Source: Candidatus Stercoripulliclostridium merdigallinarum
Lineage (GTDB): Bacteria > Bacillota > Clostridia > Christensenellales > DTU072
Assembly (NCBI GenBank): GCA_018714575.1
Contig: DVNF01000079.1
Coordinates: forward strand, 1 to 8,709
DNA length: 8,709 nucleotides
Reading direction: 5' to 3'
The notes beneath the pieces were generated by a model. It worked only from the letters and a program-made list of their open reading frames with translations. It did not search any database and was not told the DNA's origin. Both the position numbers and the translations under genes were made by a program. This document shows positions 1 through 6,435 of the stretch, piece after piece (the first letter of the stretch is position 1; every line of letters begins with the position of its first letter).

Positions 1-839
1 CCACTTCGGACGTGTTCAAAGGCGCCGGAATGTCGTCGTCGGCCTCGTTCGAACTGTTCGTGGCGGAGGTGTTGAACTCGTTCTATAACGGCGGAGTCGT
101 TTCCGCAATAGACAAAGCCATCATTTCGCAATACGCCGAAAACGTTTACTTCGGTAAGCCTTCGGGATTAATGGACCAAATGGCTATTTCCGTGGGCGGA
201 GCCAGCTATATCGATTTCAAAGATCCTAAAGCTCCGTTGGTAGAAAAGATGCATTGGCCGTTCGAAAACGATATGTCCGTATTCGTAGTCAACTGCGGCG
301 GCGACCATTGCAATCTGACTCCGAATTATGCCGCGATCATGACGGAAATGAGGGCTATCGCAGGGGAATTCGGACAGGAAAAACTGCGTTTCGTGGACAA
401 GGGCGAATTTTATTCCTCTATCGGAGCATTAAAGGATAAATATTCCGGCAGAGCTATTTTGCGCGCCATGCACTACTTCGAGGAAAACGAACGCGTGGAC
501 GAAATGAAACAAGCCATTGCCGACGAGGATCCCGACCTGGCATGCGAACTTATCACCGAATCGGGATTTTCTTCGATGACGAAATTGCAAAACTGCTATC
601 CCGAAGGGGATTTTTCCGAACCCATTCCTTTGGCGCTCAGCTTGACTCAGGAATACGCCGGCACTTATGCGTATAGGGTCCACGGCGGCGGTTTCGCAGG
701 CACGATATTAGCCATGGTCGCTCCCGACGCGGAGGAATACGGCGATTATATGGGCTTGATATACGGCGCCGAAAACGTACATAAATTAAAAATTCGCGAT
801 ACCGGCGCAATGCGCTTGGATCTGGAATCGGAGGAATAA
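1..839 (+). CDS. galK: Galactokinase family protein, 5' end missing
   Basis: This is a GHMP-family sugar kinase, most likely galactokinase, which phosphorylates galactose to galactose 1-phosphate with ATP in the first step of the cytoplasmic Leloir pathway. The reading frame is open from base 3, so the gene enters from outside the window. About 278 residues are visible; galactokinases usually have about 380-430, so the N-terminal signature (GRVNLIGEHTDY type) lies upstream. Three family marks are seen. The phosphate-binding loop GAGMSSSA is at 21-44. The motif GKPSGLMDQ contains the expected catalytic Asp at 174-176. The C-terminal glycine motif RVHGGGFAGT is at about 675-704. The segment HYFEENERV also fits the galactokinase C-terminal half. 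The Cys-Gly-Gly-Asp-His stretch near 289-309 takes the place of the usual NT-x-V-x-H segment, so a related sugar substrate cannot be excluded. Its stop TAA shares one base with the lgt start, which suggests translational coupling. Family is firm; exact substrate is inferred. Confidence 0.88.
   Translation, partial: TSDVFKGAGMSSSASFELFVAEVLNSFYNGGVVSAIDKAIISQYAENVYFGKPSGLMDQMAISVGGASYIDFKDPKAPLVEKMHWPFENDMSVFVVNCGGDHCNLTPNYAAIMTEMRAIAGEFGQEKLRFVDKGEFYSSIGALKDKYSGRAILRAMHYFEENERVDEMKQAIADEDPDLACELITESGFSSMTKLQNCYPEGDFSEPIPLALSLTQEYAGTYAYRVHGGGFAGTILAMVAPDAEEYGDYMGLIYGAENVHKLKIRDTGAMRLDLESEE
830..835 (+). promoter_or_regulatory. Ribosome binding site of lgt
   Basis: GGAGGA lies inside the last codons of the galactokinase gene and ends 3 bases before the lgt ATG at 839. 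It is a strong match to the anti-Shine-Dalgarno sequence but with short spacing. It supports ATG 839 as the start and coupling of lgt translation to the upstream gene through the TAATG overlap. Confidence 0.75.
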
Positions 840-1738
840 TGCTTTTGGCCGCTCATTGGACGGGAAACGTTGATCCCGTAGCCTTTACTATAGGCGATAT
901 TGAAATCGCATGGTACGGTATTATCATTACCTGCGCTATGCTGACAGGCTTGATCGTCGCAATCTTGCGCGGGAAAAAACAAGGATTGGTAGTCGACGAT
1001 TTCGTCGAAATATTCCTGATAGCCATACCCCTTGCCATTATCGGCGCAAGAATAGGCTACGTCATGGTGCGACCCGAATATTTCCCTTCCGATTTTACTT
1101 GGGACGATTTCGTCAACGTCATAGCCGTTTGGGACGGCGGTTTGACGATAATGACGGGCGTGCCGTTCGGTATTTTGGGCGGCGCGATATGGTGTAAGAT
1201 CCGCAAAGTGAATTTGTTGGACCTTGCCGACGTGATAGTTCCCGTCGTTTTGTTGTCGCAAGGCTTGGGCAGATGGGGAAACTTCTGCAACCAGGAAATC
1301 TTCGGACCCGAAATCACCGACCCCGCCTTACAATGGTTCCCGTTGGCGGTATATATTAATAGGTTGGGAGGTTTTTATCAGGCGCTGTTCTTCTATGAAA
1401 TGGTGTTGGATATTGCCTTCTTTGCCGCGATGATGATTATTCAAAGGCATTTGAAGTTGCGCGGCTCGGGCTTATTGATGTATGCTTTTTCATACGGACT
1501 AATCAGGTTCGTAATGGAATTCTTCCGCGACGACGGCGATATTTACGCGGTGTTCAATTATACGCAGGTCATCAGCATAATTGTGGCGATTGCCGCGCTG
1601 GCGATTTTGATAGCTTTGATAGTCGTAAAGAAGAAAAAAGGTGAAAAAATCTGGTACGGAAAGGGCGGAATTCCCGATGATGAAAAGGTTAAATTCCATC
1701 CGTATCACCGTCCGCAAAAAAAGGCTGCCGATAAATGA
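839..1738 (+). CDS. lgt: Prolipoprotein diacylglyceryl transferase Lgt
   Basis: Lgt is an integral membrane enzyme that moves diacylglycerol from phosphatidylglycerol to the lipobox cysteine of prolipoproteins, the first step of lipoprotein maturation. The 299-residue protein has a normal length and several hydrophobic helices (about 22-43, 55-77, 105-119, 130-142, 182-201, 210-229, 243-263). The family signature GRWGNFCNQEIFG is at 144-156; R145, N148, E153 and G156 line up with E. coli R143, N146, E151 and G154. W25-Y26-G27 matches the essential Tyr26. YGLIRFVMEFFR at 219-230 supplies equivalents of R239 and E243. The odd spot is WDGGLTIMTG at 98-107: the position of E. coli His103, often His or Tyr-Gly in relatives, is Met105-Thr106. 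The C-terminal tail from 264 is strongly basic and should be cytoplasmic. The ATG overlaps the galactokinase stop by one base and has a ribosome binding site at 830-835. Assignment is secure by motif; whether the altered residue matters is unknown. Confidence 0.95.
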   Translation: MLLAAHWTGNVDPVAFTIGDIEIAWYGIIITCAMLTGLIVAILRGKKQGLVVDDFVEIFLIAIPLAIIGARIGYVMVRPEYFPSDFTWDDFVNVIAVWDGGLTIMTGVPFGILGGAIWCKIRKVNLLDLADVIVPVVLLSQGLGRWGNFCNQEIFGPEITDPALQWFPLAVYINRLGGFYQALFFYEMVLDIAFFAAMMIIQRHLKLRGSGLLMYAFSYGLIRFVMEFFRDDGDIYAVFNYTQVISIIVAIAALAILIALIVVKKKKGEKIWYGKGGIPDDEKVKFHPYHRPQKKAADK

Positions 1739-1752
1739 TCGACGGCTTTTTT
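1716..1752 (+). terminator. Intrinsic terminator at the end of galK-lgt
   Basis: GCTGCCGAT (1724-1732) pairs with ATCGACGGC (1738-1746) across the 5-base loop AAATG. The stem has 9 positions, including one G-T wobble and one C-A mismatch, and is followed by six T residues (1747-1752). A run of seven A residues (1716-1722) before the stem can extend it and may allow some function on the other strand. The lgt stop TGA (1736-1738) is in the loop and the first stem base, so a ribosome finishing lgt would cover the hairpin. Confidence 0.8.
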
Positions 1753-1790
1753 ATAGCCGATACGCGACATAAAAAGAAATACGGAACTAG

Positions 1791-1828
1791 GGAAAACCGG
1801 GGAAAGACAAGGAAAAACGCGGGAAAAT
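1791..1828 (+). repeat. Four phased GGAAAR motifs upstream of pncB
   Basis: GGAAAA, GGAAAG, GGAAAA and GGAAAA begin at 1791, 1801, 1811 and 1822, that is at steps of 10, 10 and 11 bases, close to one DNA turn each. All lie on the same strand in the 143-base gap between lgt and pncB. Possible roles are an array of regulator half-sites or phased A-tract curvature upstream of a promoter. It may also be chance in a purine-rich leader. I do not recognise it as the site of a known NAD-metabolism regulator. Confidence 0.4.
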
Positions 1829-1830
1829 TG

Positions 1831-1844
1831 TATAAATATATAAA
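1831..1844 (+). promoter_or_regulatory. Possible -10 region of a pncB promoter
   Basis: TATAAA occurs at 1831-1836 and again at 1839-1844 in an AT-rich run after the galK-lgt terminator, where pncB needs a promoter. No good TTGACA-like hexamer sits 16-18 bases upstream of either copy; those positions fall within the GGAAA repeat region. This is a weak call based on position and -10 similarity only. Confidence 0.3.
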
Positions 1845-1881
1845 TCTTTTGGAGAAACGCGCTAGGGCGCTATGAATCAGT

Positions 1882-3309
1882 ATGAGAAATTTGACTCTGT
1901 TGACCGATCTGTACCAATTTACGATGATGAACGGATATGCGGAAACGGGACTTGCCGATACCGAAGCGGTATTCGACCTGTTTTTCCGTCAAATGCCGAA
2001 TTTGGACTTTGCCGTGGCGGCAGGTTTGGAACAAGCCGTTGATTATATCAAAAACCTTAGATTCGAAGAGGACGATATAGCATATCTGAGGTCGCTGAAC
2101 TGTTTTGGCGAAAAGTTCTTTGAAAGATTGAAAACTTTCCGCTTTACGGGCGATATTTTTGCAATGAGGGAAGGCGAAATGGTCTTTCCGCACGAACCAT
2201 TGATGACGGTCAGGGCACCGCTGTTTCAGGCACAGTTGGTGGAAACCGCTCTGCTGAATATCATCAACCACCAGACTTTGATTGCTACCAAAGCCATGAA
2301 AATGGCAAACGAAACAAAGGGCGGCATCGCCGAATTCGGGCTGAGGCGCGCGCAGGGACCCGACGCCGGTATTTACGGGGCAAGAGCCGCGATAATCGGC
2401 GGCTGCGTTTCGACGTCGAACGTGTTGGCAGGCAAAATGTTCGGAGTGAAAGTTTCAGGCACTCACGCTCACAGCTGGGTCATGAGCTTCCCCACGGAAT
2501 TGGAAGCCTTCAGAAAATACGCCGAACTGTATCCCGACGAATGTCTGTTGTTGGTCGACACATACGATACGTTGCGTTCGGGCGTACCGAACGCGATAAA
2601 GGTATTCGACGAACTGAAAGCCGCCGGGCATAAGCCGCTGGGTATCAGATTGGATTCGGGCGACCTGGCGTACCTAAGCAAAAAAGCCAGAGCCATGCTG
2701 GACGCCGCCGGTCACACCGAGGCAAAGATATTCGCCTCCGGCGATATAGACGAATATATCATAGCTTCGTTGAACGCGCAGGGCGCAAAGATAGACGTTT
2801 GGGGTATCGGCACAAAGCTGATCACGGCTTCGCCCAGACCTGCTTTGGGCGGCGTTTACAAGATGGCGGCTATGCGCGACAAAGACGGGAATTGGGTTCC
2901 TAAAATGAAAATTTCGGATACCCACGAGAAGATAACAAATCCGGGATTTAAAACGACTTACAGGATCTTGGACGGCGGGCGTAAAGCCGCCGCGGATCTG
3001 ATCGCGTTGGACGACGAAGTCATCGATACCACAAAACCGCTGACGATTTTCCATCCTGTGGAAACTTGGAAAAAGAAGACTTTTACCGATTACGTTTTGA
3101 AAAAACTGCCCGTTCAGATCTTTAAAAACGGCGAATTGATTTACGATCTGCCCGACTTAAAGGAGATCGTAGCATACGCAAACGCTTCAAAGGGCGAATT
3201 TTGGGAGGAGTATAAACGTCTGATAAATCCTCACGTTTACAAAGTCGACTTGTCGGACGGTCTGTATGACCTGAAGAAGGAGCTGATGGAGGAAGTTTCG
3301 ACAAATTAA
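1882..3309 (+). CDS. pncB: Nicotinate phosphoribosyltransferase
   Basis: This cytoplasmic enzyme makes nicotinate mononucleotide from nicotinate and phosphoribosyl pyrophosphate, with ATP, feeding NAD salvage (Preiss-Handler pathway). The 475-residue length fits the long form common in Gram-positive bacteria. Visible family marks are the N-terminal LLTDLYQFTM (6-15), FGLRRAQGPDAG (152-163), GTHAHSWVMSF (193-203) with the expected phosphorylated His at about 197, DTYDTLRSG (226-234), RLDSGDLAYLS (256-266), the sequence IFASGDIDE (283-291) and GIGTKLITA (308-316). The ATG at 1882 is the first possible start in frame after a TGA at 1873-1875, so the N-terminus is well fixed. The ribosome binding site is poor: AGGG at 1864-1867 is 14 bases away, and GGAG at 1851-1854 is further. 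No nicotinamidase or NAD synthetase gene is adjacent. It is probably a single-gene unit, since a terminator precedes it and a separate promoter candidate follows it. Confidence 0.96.
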   Translation: MRNLTLLTDLYQFTMMNGYAETGLADTEAVFDLFFRQMPNLDFAVAAGLEQAVDYIKNLRFEEDDIAYLRSLNCFGEKFFERLKTFRFTGDIFAMREGEMVFPHEPLMTVRAPLFQAQLVETALLNIINHQTLIATKAMKMANETKGGIAEFGLRRAQGPDAGIYGARAAIIGGCVSTSNVLAGKMFGVKVSGTHAHSWVMSFPTELEAFRKYAELYPDECLLLVDTYDTLRSGVPNAIKVFDELKAAGHKPLGIRLDSGDLAYLSKKARAMLDAAGHTEAKIFASGDIDEYIIASLNAQGAKIDVWGIGTKLITASPRPALGGVYKMAAMRDKDGNWVPKMKISDTHEKITNPGFKTTYRILDGGRKAAADLIALDDEVIDTTKPLTIFHPVETWKKKTFTDYVLKKLPVQIFKNGELIYDLPDLKEIVAYANASKGEFWEEYKRLINPHVYKVDLSDGLYDLKKELMEEVSTN

Positions 3310-3338
3310 GTCAAAAATCGAGGTTAAAGTTTTTCATA

Positions 3339-3357
3339 ATCGGGCTATAATCCCGAT
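3339..3357 (+). promoter_or_regulatory. -10 element in an inverted repeat that abuts a start codon
   Basis: ATCGGG (3339-3344) and CCCGAT (3352-3357) are perfect inverted arms around CTATAAT. The last six bases of the loop, 3346-3351, are an exact TATAAT. The next base, 3358, is the A of the coding start and sits 7 bases after the -10, where transcription would be expected to begin. The -35 is weak (GTTAAA at 3323-3328 with a 17-base spacer). This may be a promoter for a leaderless mRNA with an operator around the -10. No T-tract follows, so it does not look like a terminator. Confidence 0.5.
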
Positions 3358-4425
3358 ATGTTAAAGTTATTCAAAAGAAGTAAAAGACAAAAAACAGAGC
3401 TTCCCGCGGAAACCGCGGGCGCCATGCAGGAAAGGATAAATTCTTTTCGGCAAGAGAACAAGGCGCTCCGCGAGGAGCTCGATTTATATAAAGCGCGGGA
3501 ACGCGAGGTTACCGACGCTTTGAATTTTGCCAGAGAGCGCGCCAACGAATATTTAAAGGAATCGCGGCTCAGGTTCGGTTTGGAAGCCGCGCGATTGAAC
3601 GATTTCAGAACGCGTATCGTTAAGAGGTTGGAAAAGCTGGGCAGCGCCGAAAAAGTCGGCGCGGAATTGATGGAATGCGAAAGGTTCTTTGCCGCGGCGG
3701 CAAAGGAATTGGACGAACTTGCCTCCGGCAAACGCGTAAAACGCACGCCGGAAGAGGAATACCGTATGGAAGTGGAAAGACTGGGAACGATAGTCAAACC
3801 GCCCGTAACCGAACCGCAAAAAACCGTTCCGAAAGAGTTTCCCGACCAAACTCCCGGCGAAAAGCCCGCGCCGAAGGAAGTGCTTTCGACGCCGGACGGC
3901 GTCGTAGACGCGATAGAAAGCAATCAAAAAACCGAAAGGATCACGGTCGGATCGGTGCGTAAAAAGCGCGAAAACGCTCCGAAAAACATATTCGACAGGC
4001 ACCCCGTGCCGAACGGAGTCGGCACCGATCCCAGGACGCTGTATCCGGATCTGGTGCACGACGTGGTAAGATATGCCGAAAAAATGGGCTACAGAGACGA
4101 TTTGTCCGCCGATACCGCCGACATAGCCGATACAAAAGCTCCTTGCTGTTCGGAACAAAGCCGAACCGCCGATGTAAGCGAAATATTGTCGGGGGAAAGC
4201 GGCGCCTTGACCGAAACAGCTGAAACTGCCGAAGCGGCGGAAACTGATGAAGCGGTTTTCGACGAGGAAACCGAAGAATTCGACGACGAAACAAGCGGTT
4301 TTTATGCAGCGGCTCCCGACAAAAAAGGGGGCTACGATGCCGGTTCACAGCGTAAAAAAGCCGTAACATTATCCGAAAACGAATTGTCGGGACTGTTGGC
4401 GCAGATAAGCCGCGAGGCAGAATAA
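3358..4425 (+). CDS. Coiled-coil protein of unknown function, weakly DivIVA-like
   Basis: I do not recognise a named family for this 355-residue protein. Residues 1-13 (MLKLFKRSKRQKT) are basic with a few large hydrophobic residues and might bind membrane. Residues 22-90 and 96-142 are rich in E, K, R, A and L, with the heptad look of coiled coils; the part with ENKALREELDLYKARE (33-48) and ALNFARERANEYLKES (54-69) resembles the coiled-coil region of DivIVA proteins, but the usual DivIVA N-terminal domain is absent. A Pro/Lys/Glu-rich linker covers about 147-174. A second charged part has NIFDRHP (210-216). Then comes an acidic stretch with TAE repeats (284-313). The tail LSENELSGLLAQISREAE (338-355) may be a short helix. 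There is no signal peptide and no full transmembrane helix. ATG 3358 has no Shine-Dalgarno site, and TAA at 3337-3339 closes the frame upstream. Met23 (3424) is a possible alternative start that would remove the basic tip. A scaffold role in division or envelope growth is a guess. Confidence 0.7.
   Translation: MLKLFKRSKRQKTELPAETAGAMQERINSFRQENKALREELDLYKAREREVTDALNFARERANEYLKESRLRFGLEAARLNDFRTRIVKRLEKLGSAEKVGAELMECERFFAAAAKELDELASGKRVKRTPEEEYRMEVERLGTIVKPPVTEPQKTVPKEFPDQTPGEKPAPKEVLSTPDGVVDAIESNQKTERITVGSVRKKRENAPKNIFDRHPVPNGVGTDPRTLYPDLVHDVVRYAEKMGYRDDLSADTADIADTKAPCCSEQSRTADVSEILSGESGALTETAETAEAAETDEAVFDEETEEFDDETSGFYAAAPDKKGGYDAGSQRKKAVTLSENELSGLLAQISREAE
3403..3419 (+). other. Perfect GC-rich hairpin early in the coiled-coil gene
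   Basis: CCCGCGG (3403-3409) and CCGCGGG (3413-3419) are perfect complements around AAA, giving a seven-pair stem with a three-base loop. It lies in codons 16-21 of the gene starting at 3358 and four bases before an in-frame ATG at 3424. There is no T-tract after it, so it is not a standard terminator. It could slow early translation, or be chance from codons for Leu-Pro-Ala-Glu-Thr-Ala. Confidence 0.5.
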
Positions 4426-4485
4426 GCGACCGTCCGAGCGTTCGAAAAGGCGCCGGCTGTTTATAACAAGGTTTTGCCGAAAAAA

Positions 4486-4520
4486 TATAAATTTCGCGCC
4501 TCAGCGCACAAGCGATTTTT
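4486..4520 (+). terminator. Weak candidate terminator after the coiled-coil gene
   Basis: TCGC (4494-4497) can pair with GCGA (4512-4515), followed by five T residues (4516-4520); A residues before the left arm can partly extend the pairing. The loop of 14 bases is long and the core stem is only four pairs. Apart from this and the promoter further on, the 233-base gap 4426-4658 shows no small gene or RNA that I can support. Confidence 0.25.
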
Positions 4521-4572
4521 GCCGGGGAAGCTTGCCCGAAGGCGGTATTCGCCATAAAGTTGACTCACGCTA

Positions 4573-4601
4573 TTGACATATTTTTCCGATTGGTCTATTA
4601 T
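4573..4601 (+). promoter_or_regulatory. Strong housekeeping promoter for pepF and downstream genes
   Basis: An exact TTGACA (4573-4578) is separated by 17 bases from TATTAT (4596-4601), one base off the -10 consensus. Transcription should start near 4608, leaving a leader of about 50 bases before the pepF ATG. No other strong promoter is visible between here and dnaB, so it may drive pepF, the membrane protein gene and dnaB. Confidence 0.8.
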
Positions 4602-4631
4602 TTTCTTGTTTACATTATATTTAATAAATAG

Positions 4632-4651
4632 CGGGCGCGCGCCCGAAGGAG
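4632..4651 (+). promoter_or_regulatory. GC palindrome followed at once by the pepF ribosome binding site
   Basis: CGGGCGCGCGCCCG (4632-4645) is a perfect 14-base palindrome and, in RNA, can form a five-pair stem with loop GCGC. AAGGAG (4646-4651) follows directly and is 7 bases from the ATG at 4659, which fixes that start. The stem would leave the ribosome binding site single-stranded at its foot. It might act as a 5' stabilising stem, a binding site for a dimeric regulator, or nothing. Confidence 0.6.
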
Positions 4652-4658
4652 CAGCATT

Positions 4659-6431
4659 ATGGCGATAGACAGATCCGCCGTCCCCGAAGAATTGACTTGG
4701 AATTTGAATTCGTTGTTTGCTTCCGACGAGGAATACCGTGCGGAATATGCGGTAGTAGAGGAAAAGCTGGCGGCAATAGCGGCTTATAGCAAAAAAATCA
4801 ACGCTGAAAATTTGTTGGACGTACTGAAACTAAGGTCCGAGCTGTTCAGACGTGCCGAAAACATTTACGTTTACGCCAACCTGAAAAAAGACGTGGATAC
4901 CGCCAACGCGAAGTCGCAATCGGAAGCCGAAAGGGCGGCTATGCTGATAGCGAAGTGTTCTTCCGCGGCGTCGTTTATCGAACCTGAAATGAGAAACAAG
5001 TTCAGCGTAAAGGACGTCAGAAAGTTTCAACAATCGGAAGAATTTAAAGATTTCACTACCGTTTTGGAAGACTTTATTAGATCGTTAGGGCATATGTTGG
5101 CGACGGGTCAGGAAAAAGTTATGGCGGAGATCGGCGCATATTCCGGCGATTTCAGAAGCGTTTTCATGTTGTTGGACAATGCCGATCTGAAGTTCGAACC
5201 CGTCAAAGTCGGCGGTAAAAAAATCGAACTGAACCACGGTACTTACATGAATTTTTTGCAGGACAGACGTCAGGACGTCCGCGAAAGAGCCTTTAAAAAT
5301 TACTATGCCGAATATACCGCTCATTTAAACACGATCACCGGTCTGTATTCGGCTTCGGTGAAACGCGACGTGGTGCACAGCCGCTTGCGCCAATACGAAT
5401 CGGCTTTGGACGCGGCGTTGTACAGGGAGCAAATCCCCGCAAAAGTTTTCGACAACCTGATGGCTTCGGTGCGTTCCGCGCTGCCGTTTTTGCATGCGTA
5501 TATGCGTTTCCGCAGAAAGTACTTGAAGTTGGATTATATGCATATGTACGATCTGCATTTCCCGATAACAGACGATTATAACCTGGAATTGGAATTCGAC
5601 GAAGCGTACGCATTGGTCGAAAAGGCGTTGGCGCCTTTGGGCAAACAGTATATCGAAACGTTTGAAAACGCGAAAAAAGACAGGTGGATCGACGTGGTAG
5701 CGAACGCCAACAAACGCAGCGGCGCTTATTCGTGGGGAACTTACGATTCCAATCCCTATGTGTTGCTGAATTATACAAAGACGGCTCACGACGTGTTTAC
5801 GATAGCTCACGAAATGGGACACGCCATGCATTCGTGGTATTCGCAACACGCGCAATGCTTTGAAAAAGCCGATTACCCGATCTTCCTTGCGGAGATAGCT
5901 TCTACGGTAAACGAAGTGTTATTATTGAAATACCTGATTTCGAATTCCGAAGGGGAGAAGAAGCGTTATCTGCTGAACTACTATTTGGATATGTACAGAA
6001 CGACGTTCTTCCGTCAGGCTATGTTTACAGAATTCGAGGTTTTCGCTCATTCGAAAGTAGAACGCGGCGAAGGCTTGGATTCGGCGACTTTGTCCGAAAA
6101 ATACGCGCAACTGAACGAAGAATATTACGGCCGCGACGTCGTAAACGATCCTGAAATAGCCATCGAATGGGCAAGGATCCCGCATTTTTATAACGCGTTT
6201 TACGTCTATAAATACTCGACCGGCTTGACTGTCGCGGTAAATATAGCAAAAAAACTGTTGTCCGGAGAGGAAGGCTTTGCCGAAAAATATATCAGATTCC
6301 TGTCCTCCGGCGGCAGCAAACCTCCGATAGAGCTGTTGGACGAATTGGGCATAGAATTAACGAAAAAAGTGCCTTTCTCCGTATTCATGGACGAATTCAA
6401 AGAAACTTTGGACGCGATAAAAGGGCTGTAA
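4659..6431 (+). CDS. pepF: Oligoendopeptidase F (M3 family zinc peptidase)
   Basis: PepF is a cytoplasmic zinc metallopeptidase that cuts short peptides and helps in peptide turnover. The 590-residue protein matches the usual length of about 600. The zinc motif HEMGH is at 384-388, with His384 and His388 as ligands and Glu385 as catalytic base. AEIASTVNE (411-419) gives the third ligand, Glu412, at the spacing normal for M3 enzymes. RIPHFYNAFYVYKYSTG (506-522) is the substrate-side motif typical of PepF. The N-terminal WNLNSLFASDEEY (14-26) is also typical. No signal peptide is present. It is preceded by a strong promoter (4573-4601) and a well-placed AAGGAG, and followed after 4 bases by the next gene. 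The peptide substrates cannot be told from the sequence. Confidence 0.95.
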   Translation: MAIDRSAVPEELTWNLNSLFASDEEYRAEYAVVEEKLAAIAAYSKKINAENLLDVLKLRSELFRRAENIYVYANLKKDVDTANAKSQSEAERAAMLIAKCSSAASFIEPEMRNKFSVKDVRKFQQSEEFKDFTTVLEDFIRSLGHMLATGQEKVMAEIGAYSGDFRSVFMLLDNADLKFEPVKVGGKKIELNHGTYMNFLQDRRQDVRERAFKNYYAEYTAHLNTITGLYSASVKRDVVHSRLRQYESALDAALYREQIPAKVFDNLMASVRSALPFLHAYMRFRRKYLKLDYMHMYDLHFPITDDYNLELEFDEAYALVEKALAPLGKQYIETFENAKKDRWIDVVANANKRSGAYSWGTYDSNPYVLLNYTKTAHDVFTIAHEMGHAMHSWYSQHAQCFEKADYPIFLAEIASTVNEVLLLKYLISNSEGEKKRYLLNYYLDMYRTTFFRQAMFTEFEVFAHSKVERGEGLDSATLSEKYAQLNEEYYGRDVVNDPEIAIEWARIPHFYNAFYVYKYSTGLTVAVNIAKKLLSGEEGFAEKYIRFLSSGGSKPPIELLDELGIELTKKVPFSVFMDEFKETLDAIKGL

Positions 6432-6435
6432 GACA

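Noticed and set aside
3339..3357. Inverted repeat as the terminator of pncB
   Set aside because: No run of T follows the right arm, and the repeat directly joins a start codon.
3941..4555. Long open frame of about 204 codons on the minus strand over the end of the coiled-coil gene and the following gap
   Set aside because: Its translation is rich in Arg, Phe and Pro as expected for the antisense of a Glu/Ala/Asp-rich gene, and there is no recognisable domain or clear ribosome binding site. The + strand gene has a sensible layout.
4426..4570. Possible small RNA or structured leader with several short GC stems
   Set aside because: The pairings (for example GGCG/CGCC at about 4540-4553) are only four pairs long, and no known RNA motif or T-tract supports a gene.
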